Shown piece by piece: positions 46,065 through 57,900 of a stretch of DNA of 64,000 bases. Positions within the stretch are counted from its first letter, which is position 1. The number at the start of each line of letters is the position of its first letter. The notes beneath the pieces are model-generated. The model did not search any database and was not told the DNA's origin. It saw only the letters and a program-made list of their open reading frames with translations. The position numbers were made by a program, and so were the translations under genes. The stretch is from Gymnopus androsaceus JB14 (Eukaryota > Basidiomycota > Agaricomycetes > Agaricales > Omphalotaceae), in contig ML769407.1 in NCBI GenBank assembly GCA_009733575.1, forward strand, positions 186,001-250,000. The letters run 5' to 3'.

Positions 46065-49000
46065 TGGATCAATGAGTACAGAGACTATCAGACTAACCGT
46101 CGAGGCTAAGTTGGGGCACTGTTGAGAAACTCTCGAGTCAAGACACTCTTTATAGTGAGATATACTGTGCACTGCTATTTGATAAATTTGACTATAAATC
46201 CATCATTTACTTACCTACATCGTTAACAATCGTTGGTTGATACGTCATTAGCAAAACGTGTGTCATGCGACCAGTGTATGAAAGTGCCTGACAGTGCTTC
46301 CAGGGCTCCAGAACCCCAGGAGGAAGATGCACCGGCATGCACCAGCCAGAGGTCAGAGGCCATATTATTGCCTTATTTGGACATAAAATACGCCGGGAAA
46401 TGCTGGGCAGCTCTGGCAAGCGCTGGAGTTGGAAGTATTGTGAAACTTGGATTTTGCTGGCAATTCAGCATTTGCTGTCAGAATTGAGTTGGTAAATATA
46501 TGTTTTGCTGATGGTCTGTCTCTAAGAGACTAAGTATCAATTACTGTAAGTACCAGGTATCAATCTTCTCATCTTTTTGATTTTAATCATTCACCATAGT
46601 GCCCATAGTTATGAGTTTCGGTCAATGAAAATAGCTAAACCTACTGGGAGAAAGTAATATTGGCTGCGCACCATTACTGGAGTACTTATGTCCTGAGACA
46701 GTCAACCATCCGAATTGGTTCTCTGACACTTGAATTTCAAGACCTGCATCAGCTAAACATGTATTTAGCAATTGAATTCTGAGTCCTGGCACCAAATATC
46801 AATTTTCCTAGCAAACATAAAATATAACAGCGCTCCCAGCACTGGTTCAGGCACCGTCAGGGCCAATCCTTTACACGTAGGAAATACAGTACATGGGAAA
46901 ACCTGAGGGACTGATTTTGATTTTGCAATGTATACAAGAAATAATTCCTTTTTTGGAAATTTTGGATGAAGATTATCTTTTGCACCGGGGATTTGTTATA
47001 TGTTGCAGGACAAAAAGTAACGGGCACTGTGAATGCAATATCAAACCGATTCAAATGCTCACTGCCTGTTAGCTTTTTTTTATGCCAATGAAAGGCTCAA
47101 TTCCTAAAATTTTGCAGCTGCAAGAGACAATGAATGCTACACGGGCTATCAATTGAGAAATATCTTCTTTGGCCTTGTATTTTGCAGGTGCTCTATAATG
47201 GCTGCCAAGTTAGGCACGAAATGGTATTTTTTATTATACATTTCCCGCCATAATGGAAAAATCTCTGCTCCCTCCCCCGTGCCCTACCCACCCCTCCACC
47301 ATGTCCCTTGTCTTGAACCTCATATGCTGAACCCTTCAAGCTCCAATGCCCTCTTTAGTTCCTCTCACTCCACCTATTTCGGTGAGATCTAATGTTGGTT
47401 ATAGTCCAAAAAATATACTACATCAGCAAAACATGTATTTTTGGATTTTCCTCCTACAGCATGCCAGAGTGCCCATTAGTGATGTGCCGGCCCGGCTTTG
47501 GCCTGCGAGCCCCGGCTTTGGCCCACAGGCCCTTGGCTTTGGCCTGGAGAAATTGAAGCCGGGCCCTACTAGGAGGGCTCCGGCTTGGCCCGGCCTGGCT
47601 TTGGCCTAAGCCGCGGCTTTTCAGGTGGCTGTGCGTACATCCTGTATGTGGAAATCTTTGAAAAATTCTTGAAGCAAGGTCTTACAGGGAGCCATGTATC
47701 ATAATTGATACTGTAATTAAAGCTTATACTATCACTGGTAACTGAAAGGGAGCATCAAAGGAACTTTCATAATTGAATATTACTGTCCCAAAATGGAAAG
47801 ACAAAGCTAGCAATGTGCCGGAACTGGAATTTACACTCAAAATGTTAAACAATGAGTTCCGATCATTCAAGAGTGTAAAAATAGGCTGGGAAATTTCACA
47901 AAAAATGACATTAAATGCCTGCGAAAAATAGCTGAAAAGCCCCGGCCTGAAGCCCCGGCTCAGGGCTTGAAAAATCTGAAGCCGGGCCAAAAGCCGTCTC
48001 AGGCCAAAGCTCAGGGCCCGGCTTTTGACGGCCTGGCTTGGCTTGGCTTGGCCCGGCCCATGGCTTTCAGGCCGAGCCGGCACATCACTAGTGCCCGTAG
48101 GGCCATAAATGTCCCAGTGCTTCCAGAATGGTCCAGAGGTGTTTCAATGCTGGCCAACATATGGCTTTGCTGGGACTGCTGCAAGAGGTATGCAGAAATT
48201 ATTTTTTTGACATCATCTTGTTTTTTGGGGTAAATAAGGTCTAGGAATCCGAATCTGAAGTCTGTTTATGTCTATGGCCAGCCATTCCCCCAGAATTTGG
48301 ATTTTAGTGGAAGAAAAATGATTTGTTTCTTTGACCTTGTTCTGCATCAAATGGGCCATTGTGCATCTGTTTCAAAAAAATTTCCCAAGCCAGACCCCTC
48401 CCCTTCCCCTCAAATTTCCTTTTTAGGAAGGTGGCTGTACAAATTAGAATAAAATCAGGAAAAATCTGAAAATATTATTTTGAGCTTCCCAGCCCAAATA
48501 CTGTATAGTTTCGAATTTAAGTTCAGTAACGCGTAACGCGGAGCACCGAACTGGGGTGATTTCTATCTTCGTAACGCGTAACATCAGCTCTTGAACTATG
48601 AGTTTTCGGCGCTTATATGCCCAAATTTTCCAGCTGGCTACGCCGGCCACTATATTTGAACTGAATTTCAATGTGTCACGCTGCCCAACGGCAGCTGAAC
48701 TCTGAACTGAATGTGTCCAAGCCGTAATGCATAACATCAGCTGAACTTATTTTCGAAATGATACAGTAAACCCCAAAGACAAGATGATATTGAAAAAATT
48801 TTTTGTTGGACTGCTGATAACCGTAAAATTAATGTATATGTTCCAGTTCAATTATAAATATAATACATCTTGAATTAAAGGCATATTTTCAGACAATATA
48901 AAAACTTGTATGAATAATCATATATCAGGATAACTGAAAAGCTGCAACCAACAGCGAAGTGAGCGCCATTTGCCGGTCAAAGCTGTGTTTCTCTGATGTG

Positions 49001-49075
49001 CTTATAAATGGGGAGGAGATCGAAAGAGTCCACGTGAAGGCCTTTATTTCTACACCGAACCACTACTTGCATATC
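46065..49075. other. Repeat-rich 3 kb without genes
   Basis: Short inverted-repeat fragments sharing GTTTTGCTGATG or CATCAGCAAAAC ends lie at 46246-46516 and from 47424. A hAT-type MITE occupies 47477-48090. Repeated GTAACGCGTAACGC/CATCAGCTGAAC words occur around 48525-48750. No coding frame of note. The right end (48968-49075) is the duplicated DUF427 promoter. Confidence 0.5.
47477..48090. mobile_element. hAT-type MITE, 614 bases, 8-base target duplication
   Basis: Ends TAGTGATGTGCCGGC... and ...GCCGGCACATCACTA form inverted repeats. The bordering 8 bases are GTGCCCAT on the left (47469-47476) and GTGCCCGT on the right (48091-48098), a target duplication with one change. Subterminal regions are full of GGCCCGGC/GGCTTTGGCC, as in many hAT elements of other eukaryotes. 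No transposase frame, so non-autonomous. Confidence 0.85.
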
Positions 49076-49571
49076 ATGAAGGCCATTATTAACGGAGTCG
49101 TTCTCGCAGAATCCAACGATACCAAAGTTGTTGAGGGCAATCACTATTTCCCGCCTGAATCCGTCAAGAAGGAATACTTTGCCGATTCTAACACTAGGTG
49201 AGACTATAGCATGTAGCTTGCCAACCTGGCGACCTATCTTATCACCTACTTATAGCTCTGTGTGTCCTTGGAAAGGGTTAGTGGTTACAAAACTTGACGA
49301 TAATGGATCTAACGCCTTGGAGACAGTACCTGCTCCTACTATGACGCGACAGTCGATGGAAAGACCGTGTCGGACGTAGCTTGGTGAGCCCATTTATTAG
49401 ATTTCGCTGGACGCCTCTGAGAAAGCTCAAGGTACTATCCAACGACCATAACTGACAGAGCTAAACCCATCGAGAATTACGTTGCCTTCTACAAGGTGCA
49501 TCCCTTCACCCGTCATCCGAGTCTCCAGAGATGATGCTGAAACAATGATTATTTCTCTAGAATAAGGTCGA
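49076..49571 (+). CDS. DUF427 domain protein (copy 2)
   Basis: Same exon structure as 41736-42251: MKAIINGVVLAESNDTKVVE, VCPWKG, TCSYYDATVDGKTVSDVAW, YYPTTITDRAKPIENYVAFY, NKVEFE. Here SYYD matches the family consensus exactly, where copy 1 has SFYD. All introns have GT-AG ends and the frame is intact. TATAAA at about 49004 as in copy 1. Neighbour on the right is again a convergent Kre9-like gene. Confidence 0.85.
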
Positions 49572-49784
49572 ATTTGAATAGGCTGGAACGAACGCGAAAT
49601 ACCAGGAAATTATACATATATTGCTGTACATTATTCCGATACAAAAACAACAATTACAGAAATGTCCATCGTTTATCGGCGAAGAAGGATTGTTCAACAC
49701 AAAGTCGCATATTTGAGGTCAAGGTTTATCGAAGCGTGAATATGCAAAGTCTCCATTTCACAAGCCCGAGCGTACTGTAACGGT

Positions 49785-50368
49785 CTACTCGGGGACTCCA
49801 TTAATGGTAAACTCGGCACTAAAGTCACCCGAATCTCCAAAAACTGCGAAGAAGCAGGGAAATACTCGTTAAGTATTCAAGGCAGACATGTTTGCAACAA
49901 GTTTATACTCACAGACTAGCTGAAAATCGTCACCACTGATAACCCATGGCACCGTTACGGGGTAAGTACCAAGGAGAACGTCAAAGCTGTCGGCGAGAAT
50001 CACTATTGAGAGTTATGAGGTATATCGCAAGACTGAAGGAAGGAGCACATACAGGGTGTGATAAGACCACCTGCACGAAGCTGGATTCTTCCACCGAACC
50101 TGTTTGTGATATTTACAGGAGCCCCAGAGATGTCCCTGCAGCGCGTCGAGTCAGGACCCACTAGCAGGAAATGCTGATTCACAGATAAAACGCACCAAGT
50201 AACATTATGCACCTCTCCCTTGTTCCACACAGTAGTGTTTGTGGGATAGGTGATTGGCGGAGTGAACACATCGCGTTTCTGAATCGGAGAAACGGGGGAA
50301 GCGTGAACCGAGCTCGAGAGAATCGTAACGAAGAGCAACGTGAACAAGTTCATGGCGGATTTAATCAT
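49785..50368 (-). CDS. Kre9/Knh1-like small secreted protein (copy 2)
   Basis: Start MIKSAMNLFTLLFVTILSSS at 50368; signal peptide, KR cleavage site and mature domain as in copy 1 (ITYPTNTTVWNKGEVHNVTW, NITNRFGGRIQLRAGGLITP, FGDSGDFSAEFTINGVPE). From about 49740 to 50340 only a few bases differ from 42412-43010, introns included. Intact. Confidence 0.85.
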
Positions 50369-52157
50369 GATTATAACGTGAAGAGAATAAAACAGAGCAG
50401 AGAGGCTATCGATGACGAGGCGCACTGAGGACTAGCTGGTGTGGCAAGGCCCTTATAAAGGATCCGGAGCGCGTGAGCGTCGCGTATCTACTATCGGTCG
50501 CTCAAGGCCATGACATACACAGGACATCGGAGAGACTCGGAAGCTCAAGCACTAGCCAAGCAAAGTGGTCAGCGGATACCGATTTGTTTCTTCAATCTAC
50601 TTTCCTATTTTCCAATTATCAATATGCCTTAACTTTGTTCTAGCCCACTTGAAGCAGACCCAGACTCCAATGTACTTACAGTAGGCAATTACTACTTTAG
50701 TGCTTCGAATGCAGAGCCGTCAATAAGCAGCTGTAAGCGGGGTACACAGATGACAATGTAGCTCCAATTTAATCCAGTCACTCCGACTCGTTCGCCGCAT
50801 GACAGTGTATAAGCTCGTCATGCTACTGAGCGAGAGGTTATGGTGAAAAGTCGGAAGGATCCATGCCAAGGCCTAAGGCAAAACATGCCCGCTTTCCGAT
50901 GACGTATGGCGAGTCCTTCCTATAGATTTCACGGAGGTGCTGACTGACGGATACGGAAAAGTTTATGAACCGAGCGAGGAGAACAAAACAGATGTACATG
51001 AATGACTGGGGGGGATGGCCGCAAGCAGCGAAGGGCCGAACCTTTTGGGATCAGAGAGCATCGTTTTCTTCGATGGATTAAGTATAAGTGACATATAATA
51101 ATTTAATAAACTAGTACTTATGCTGAAAATGATGACAATGCCGCAAGTTCGCTACCAAAACTTGAGCATTCAAAACCAAATATGGAAGCATTGTTTCCAG
51201 CATCATGAGCCTCCTCAACAATATTGACCTTTTTAGCCCATGATAAAATGTCAAGCTCTCCGGTGTCATAATCAAGCATTGGATCAACAGCAGGTAGAGG
51301 AATGGGTACATGCTCAGATTTGTCAAAAGTCTTTTGCCTCTTGTGCGGGACATGTTTAGACTTCTGTGAAGATGCTCAAATTTGCGTAGCTTTAAAGCCT
51401 TTGCAGAAGAGAGAAACTGCTCTGGAAACGTCACCATGCACTACAGCAGCATCAGCAGCATTCTCACAATGAACAAGGCAACTGGAGGTACATGAGTGAA
51501 GGGAAAACAAACATAGGTTAGTGGCGAACTTGCACAACCATTGCAGATAAGATTGTGATATACCATTTATAGAAGGGCAGTACTAGCAGAAAAAGGAAAT
51601 CGGTCGTCCCAATATGGATCCCGTGGGAAAAGTCTGGAAATAACACGCACTTGACATTCTTGTAAGGAGCCAAACCTAAAGGTTCAGCAATAATTTGCAC
51701 GGCACACATAGGCAACACATAGTCAAAGGATAAGATGATATTCAGATAGTGTTTGCTATATGTAAAGACGGTAAACTTTGCAAGGCAGCTCTTTCCTATT
51801 ACAGCTTTCAAAAAGTTGCTGAGAGGACGGATCCTGCTCCACATTATTTAATGCTATCTGATGTCGGATGCGGAAAAGTTCATGCACCGAGCGAGGAACA
51901 AAACCAACTCATGGCACACGTTATTTAAGAAGGATAATGTGAATGTGATATTCTAGTTGTACATGTATGTAAAGACGGTAAACTTTGCAGGATATATATA
52001 GGATAGGATATTCCGGATATAAATTATAGGGTATCTTTCTCTTTCGACATTTGGATTTGTAGAGTAGCCTATGCAAGCAACAAGCTCATGCGAGGCAGGC
52101 AGACAACTTCGGATACGTTAAATAAAAAATTTCAGTCACCCCAAACCCGATTCCTCG
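50369..52157. other. Duplicated 5' flank interrupted by an inverted repeat copy
   Basis: 50369-51000 corresponds to 43037-43660. An element-derived segment then intervenes (51005-51700), after which flank-like sequence resumes near 51820 (CGGATCCTGCT, AAAGTTCATGCACCGA). A 23-base direct repeat with ATGTAAAGACGGTAAACTTT occurs at about 51761 and 51967. No gene. Confidence 0.55.
51005..51700 (-). repeat. Inverted copy of the 15.6-16.3 kb repeat
   Basis: Reverse complement of 15638-16310, starting at GGGGGGATGGCCGCAAGC and ending near TTCAGCAATAATTTGC. Frames on the minus strand share long stretches with those of the other copy (e.g. LRKFEHLHRSLN) but contain stops. The 90-base terminal inverted repeats seen in the first copy are absent here. 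Confidence 0.8.
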
Positions 52158-52815
52158 TTAGTTGTTGGCATCGGGCGACAAAGCAGCCTGAGATTCAGGT
52201 TCCGGCAGGGAGACTCCGTTAATGGTGAACTCTGGGCTAAAATTGCCAGAATCTCCAAACACTGCGGAGGGGTGAGGGGAGGCGTTTTTATAAGTATTCA
52301 AGGGAAGAACTTACAGACTAACTGATAATCGTCACCAGTAATAACCCAAGGTACCGTTACGGGATAAGTACCGAGGAGAATGTCGAAATTGTCAGCGAGA
52401 ACCACTGTAAACGTTGTACAGAATGAGAAGGTTGGGAATCATGGGACGATTGAAGGAACACAGACCGGATGTGGTAAGACCACCTGCACGAAGCTGGATT
52501 CTTCCACCGAACCGGTCTGTGATGTTTACAGGAGCTTGAGAGATGTCCCTACATACAACGCGTCGAGGAGTCAGCATTGGTACTAGGATTCAGAGGTACT
52601 GTACATAAATAATATGACACGTACCAAGTAACATTATGCACCTCTCCATTGTTCCACACGGTAGTGTTTGTTGGATAAGTGATAGGGGGGACGAAAGCAT
52701 CGCGTTTTTGGAGCGCAGACGGAGACGGACTCGGAGATGCAGTGGCAGAAAAGGCGTTCGAGATCAAGATGAGCGTGAGGACGAGGAAGCTGGTGAACAA
52801 GTTGGAGGAGTTCAT
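52158..52815 (-). CDS. Kre9/Knh1-like small secreted protein (third member)
   Basis: Start MNSSNLFTSFLVLTLILISN (52815): strong signal peptide, then SPSPSPSALQKR, a Kex2-type site, and DAFVPPITYPTNTTVWNNGE. Further exons give DISQAPVNITDRFGGRIQLR, VVLADNFDILLGTYPVTVPW and FGDSGNFSPEFTINGVSLPE, with an extra tail PESQAALSPDANN absent from the two other copies. Same intron positions, but only moderate nucleotide identity, so it diverged earlier and has no DUF427 partner. Secreted or wall-associated; exact role unknown. Confidence 0.85.
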
Positions 52816-53389
52816 GGTGAGGGATTTGGGGAACGTGTTGAAAAATGACAAATAATAAAATGAAGGCTCAGGGAAGAGCAAAAGGGGGAACAGACGAAGT
52901 TCAAGATTCACTACTATGATCGATGAACTCGAAAGACGCGAAGAGATACACTTTAAAAGTGGTGAATATACTATACCCAGTCTAGCAAGGCCATTTTATA
53001 AAAGAATCTGGATAAGATGCGTACAGGAATATCAGAAGAGAAATCACTTACATCCCAAAATACAGCTAGTGAAGCGGGAGACCAACAGTTGAAACAGATG
53101 TGTTAATTAATCATTACAACCCGAGTCCATCTAGCCTAAAGACCGCGTCGTACCGTACTGTAATGCACTTCCTTCCTTTCTGAGGTGCAGCGAGCAGGAT
53201 AAAACCGAACCGGCAAGACACTACCTCCAGTGAGAGCCTTTTTTTGAGGCATTGACTGGTAAAATTGGAGGATACACCGCATGACAGATCCCGCCACAAT
53301 ATTACTTATCCAGATTCCGGGCATTGTATGAATAGATTCATCATTGTAATATGGATTGAAGATTATTCTGTATAACGCAAGTTCCTTAT
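52816..53389. other. Intergenic
   Basis: Promoter side of the third Kre9-like gene and 3' flank of the CitE-like gene. No coding or RNA feature recognised. Confidence 0.4.
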
Positions 53390-54864
53390 TTATTCGACTT
53401 TGGGTATCTTCAACCCAGCCTCTTTCGCGATTTGAATAATCTTTTCAGCCTATGCAAATGATCGTGATTCGGAAGCGAAAGCGAAATTATAAGTATCGGC
53501 ATGAACGGATAGGGCGGACAGATGGGATGGGATGGATGAAACGAAACTCACTTGTTTGATCATTGGTGCATCAATCATTTCACCTTCCAAGCCAATAGCG
53601 CCTTTCTGTGAAGCGTGAGCCGCTTGCATGCCGTGAAGGATCTTTGCTGCACGAAGGATTTCTGCAAAAGCAATGAATATCATCATGATCATAAAGTACA
53701 ACACGAAACATGTTTTGGGGAGCCTACCTTGATCTGTTGGGACAAATGTGCTCTGGATTATTTCAACCTGTGTGGGATGGATTGCTTGCTGTGGGAGAGA
53801 GAAGCCCAATGAGTGTGACAGGAGGGATGTATACTGTACATACCTTTCCAGAAAACCCAAGTCTTCGGCCATCTACGCATTCCTCTTTGAGGTATTCGAG
53901 ATCTTTATAATGAATGCAGACCTATATACGATTGAAATCCAAGCAAAACAGATCCACATCATTCAACATACCATGTCAATGGCCTCCAAACCAAATGCCC
54001 TAGCTGCGATTGCGATTTGAGACCGGGTATACAAGAGCTCCTGGCGCGAGCGAGTCCGAATGATGGCAGTATCGGCACAGTCTAGGTTCTCCGTAAGTAA
54101 TGCAATCCAATGGACTCATCATTGTAAGTTGGCCAATTTACAATCTTCCGCTGCAAACTGTGACGATGAGAGCGAGTAGCGTTTGAGGGAATGAGTGTAA
54201 ACGAACAAGTAACCCGCTTATTGCTCCACCGTGTAATGTGTCGTGCTCCGACTGCCAACCTGCGATAGTACCGAGATTCCATAAAGCTCTGGCGCTTTCG
54301 ATGCTCGGGACAATCCGTAATGGGGTTTCAACGTTCGGATGATGCTTTTGGTATGTTTGTTGAATATGTCGCGATGCAAAGTGGAGGTCTTGTGCCGAGT
54401 GAATCTTGGGTAGAATTAAGGTCCGCACGGAAGGGAATTGGAGCTGGTGTTGAGAGGTGAGGAGATGAGTAATTGAGGGTAGGAAGAGACGCACGATGTG
54501 AGCTATGTCCTGTTGGAAGAATGGAGAGTTGACATCGTTTACTCTGACAGCGACTCTTTCAGAGTGTGGAATGTCGCTTCGCTGCTGGGTGAATTAGCAA
54601 GATTCAGAGATTAATTTAGCAGTATACCTGGAGAAACTTATGCAGTCTATTCCTTGCGCTTTCCTTGTCTGCCGTCGCAGGAGACACGCTGTCCTCAAGG
54701 TCGTAGATAATAACGTCAGACTTTACAGTCAGTGACTTTTCCAGCAGACGATCTGAAGAGGAAGGCACATAGAGATAAGATCGCTTGACTGAGCTTTGTC
54801 CTGTACTGAACAGACGGTTCGCCAAGCGGGCAGGGTTGCGGTTTGCCTTGGTGAACGTTTGCAT
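53390..54864 (-). CDS. CitE-like (HpcH/HpaI aldolase/citrate lyase beta) protein, probably mitochondrial
   Basis: Start MQTFTKANRNPARLANRLFS, a basic, hydroxylated leader typical of mitochondrial import. Then RSYLYVPSSSDRLLEKSLTV (phosphate/CoA-binding N-terminus) and DVIIYDLEDSVSPATADKES (metal-binding acidic motif). Later exons: LILPKIHSAQDL, LRIVPSIESARALWNLGTIA, ISGLLFAAEDYCADTAIIRT, AIDMVCIHYKDLEYLKEECV then GRRLGFSGKQAIHPTQVEII. These are the family's core motifs, ending KIPKVE (stop 53390). Close relatives include human CLYBL, a mitochondrial citramalyl-CoA lyase; malyl-CoA is another known substrate. Several short introns; frame intact. Divergent from the Cep57-like gene, with 118 bases between starts. 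Confidence 0.88.
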
Positions 54865-54982
54865 GAGAGTACTTCAAGCGCCCGGAATACGGACCGGTCT
54901 GGAACACGGTACACGTGACGATTTCGCGTTGAGGTTCGTTCCGTTGATCTCAACTTTTTTCCTTGCTTCGGCTCTCGCTACG
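54865..54982. promoter_or_regulatory. Compact divergent promoter
   Basis: Only 118 bases separate the CitE-like start (54864, minus) from MKRQTHSTSFEF (54983, plus). Both promoters must share it or overlap the neighbouring 5' end. An upstream in-frame ATG at 54785 would extend the plus gene into the CitE exon and is unlikely. Confidence 0.4.
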
Positions 54983-57900
54983 ATGAAGAGACAGACTCAC
55001 TCAACGTCGTTTGAATTTGTCCACCCTGGAATTCCGGGCGACGAGCTGGAAAATAACCGGATTCAGCTGGAGCACAATCTACAAAACACCGACCTTTCCT
55101 TTCGACTCTCCTCGCAGGGCGACAACGACAGCGTAGAATATCCGAGACATAATTCTGGCCCTTCGCATGCTCAGGAATTTGGCTCTTTTCTTCACCATTC
55201 TAGAGGAGAATTTGGTGACCACGCTTGGTCATATCGCACAGGCGATGACGAAGAAGGAATTAATCCGTATGGCGGAGAAACCATGTCCACTGCTGCTCAT
55301 CACGCCAGTGCTCTCACTCTCACAGCTGGCCTTGGAGGCGGCAGGGGTGCAAGAAGAGACGTCAGCTTGAGTGGGGCAGAATACGATCCTGACAGGCCCC
55401 TCGAGAATATCATTGCAGGCGTCGATAGCAGGTTCAGCATCTTTGATTTGGACCCTTCAAGGTCAAAATACTCGGCTTTTGATCCTATAGTCGTCGATAG
55501 CACTGCAGAGCTAGACCGAATTCTCGAGTCTGGTCATGCTCCTCCCCCTGCGCTTAACCGTTCCTCTTCCTCGTCAGCCTCTTCATCTGATTCAGAAGGA
55601 GCACGCCCTAAAATCTCAGACGCCCTACGGCGTGTATCATTTTCTCCAAAACGTCCTCGAGTACATTCTCCCCATCATCGCCCATCCAATCTCCCACCAC
55701 AGCCTATCTTAAATTCCACCCGCCATGCACCTTCACCTCTGGCCCGGGAAGCTTCCCTTCCAGTTGACGGCGAGCAAACTCCTAAAGCACGCCAGACAGC
55801 TACTAAACGTAACAGCACACCCTATCCAGCCCCTCAGCCTCAAGTTCGTCTCCAACCCCCTACTCCCTCCTCATCATTCAAATTTACCCAGAAAGCTCGT
55901 GGGTTGGCACGAGAACTGGATGCACAAGTTGAACGTGCCCGCCCACCTCCACCATCACCCCAGAGTAGGAATCGAAGCATAGGTGATTCCCTATATACCA
56001 ATGCCGAAACCCGCTCTGTAGTGCATGACGTTCCTCCTGCATCTGGAACTCCCGCTCCGAAGAGAACTTTTGGTCAACCAAAATTGTCCCGCTTTCCGCA
56101 GGCACATAATGCATCATACAGTAAACTGCATTTACCTGACGTGACTGGCCTGACGAACGCAGTCGAATCGCCCGCTAAAGGAGCTCTCAATCATCACTAT
56201 CCATATCAGGCCGGCAACGAACCTAGAGAGATCGAAGGTGAACCGCTTTGGCATAGTTTATGTTCACCTACTTACCTCTTTCTCCTCCAGTACGCCTTCT
56301 TAGCGCCATGAACACCATTCAAGACAAGCTAGAGCATCTCGAAGACGAGAACAGCATCTCTCGCCGCAGAGTACGCGAACTGGAACATGAGCTCGAGATG
56401 TGCAAGAAGGAGGTTGCTAGGGAGCGAACGAGGGTGCTGCAAAAAGAGGATACGCTTTTGCAGAATCAGCGAGAGCTCGAGCGTGCTGTTGCTGACGCGA
56501 AGAGGTCTATGAAGGGCAAGGCGCGGGCAAGGGATATGAGTATGACTGGGGAAGCTGATGCTTCGATCAGATACAAGGAGGTTGTGGAGGAAAAGAAAGG
56601 TATATCATGTTGTTGCGTTTTCATGACTATGTGAACTAACCCAAGAAAATTTCACAGCCTTGGAATCTCTGATAACCACTCTTCGGTCCCATTTGACTCG
56701 TCTGACGGCCGAGCTCTCTTCTCATCAACAACTTTTGGTCGAGCTCCGTTCCCTGCGTGAATCGGATATCCGCGCATTGAAGGAGAAGAGCGCTGATATT
56801 GCTCATCTTCGGGATGAGGTTGAGAGGCTCGCAGGTGAAGTCGAGGTATTGCGTGGTGTGGTAGAGGAAGGCCTCAAAGAGCGTAGGCTAGCGCGCGAGA
56901 ACTCTCGGGTATCTGTCTCTCAAGGCGCCTCTGAGTCTATGGCTCAGCAGGAAGCTTTGGAAGAGACCGAGGAGGCAGTTGAATTGTCCAAGGTAGTTGA
57001 ACAGGAAGAGGACGAGGATGAATATGAACAAGAGGAAGAAGAAGAAGAGGAAGAGGAGGAGGTTGATGATGAAGAGCCTGAACCTTTCGATCCTATGTCT
57101 ATACCTGGATCCTCTCGCGATAATGTCGATGCCGCCTTCGACAGGACTGTGCGTACCGATCACGCTACCGTAGGTACATCAAGTCATCGGAACTTCTCGC
57201 GGCCCACTCGATTTATTGACGAAGAGGAGCTGGAACGCATCGCCGCAGATGTAGAGGACAGACGCTCAGAACGTTCGGGTGCCTCTCGTTCTCACTTTGA
57301 TTCAAGGGTTTTGAACCCCTCGCGCTCAGCTTCCCCAGCCCCAGCCCCAGCGCAAAGGCGGGCTACAGTCCAAGACGTCACCGACAATCCTCATTTCGCC
57401 GAAGTAAGTAGAGCGTCCTTCTCCCGCCTTGAGCTCTGCCTCTGCTAGACTCCGACGTGCCACTGCTCAGGAAGCACACGATGGTGGACAGAATCAACCA
57501 CGTCCTTCAGCACCTACCCCTGGGCAAGCGACAACTCACAATCACAAACGATCCTCACGGCACGCTGATACTAATGCTGCCGCCGCTGTCGAGACACCAT
57601 TCCCGCAGATCCGCGGTGAACGTCTCGAGAAGCTCTTCTTCAGTGCTCCCGAGCATAATCAGAAGACATGCACGGTGTGCCGTCGGCGGCGAGATGTACG
57701 TGGAGGTGCAGAGGCCCGGCCTACATCTCCCTCTTGGCTTCCAAGTCGCATCGGACAAGGATTCAACACTCGTCATCATTATCATCATGAAGAAGAGGAG
57801 GAGGAAGAGGAGGATGAAGACGAAGGATTTGCTGAAGGTTCGGAGGAGGCCGAGCAGGAGAATCCTCGTGACCGTTTTGCGCGCGAGACGAAACGGATGG

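Noticed and set aside
54785..54982. In-frame N-terminal extension of the Cep57-like gene
   Set aside because: It overlaps the first exon and leader peptide of the divergent CitE-like gene; the start at 54983 leaves a normal shared promoter.
56888..57163. Hydrophobic minus-strand frame that looks like a transmembrane protein
   Set aside because: It is the antisense of the poly-Glu run (GAG/GAA read as CTC/TTC) of the Cep57-like gene.
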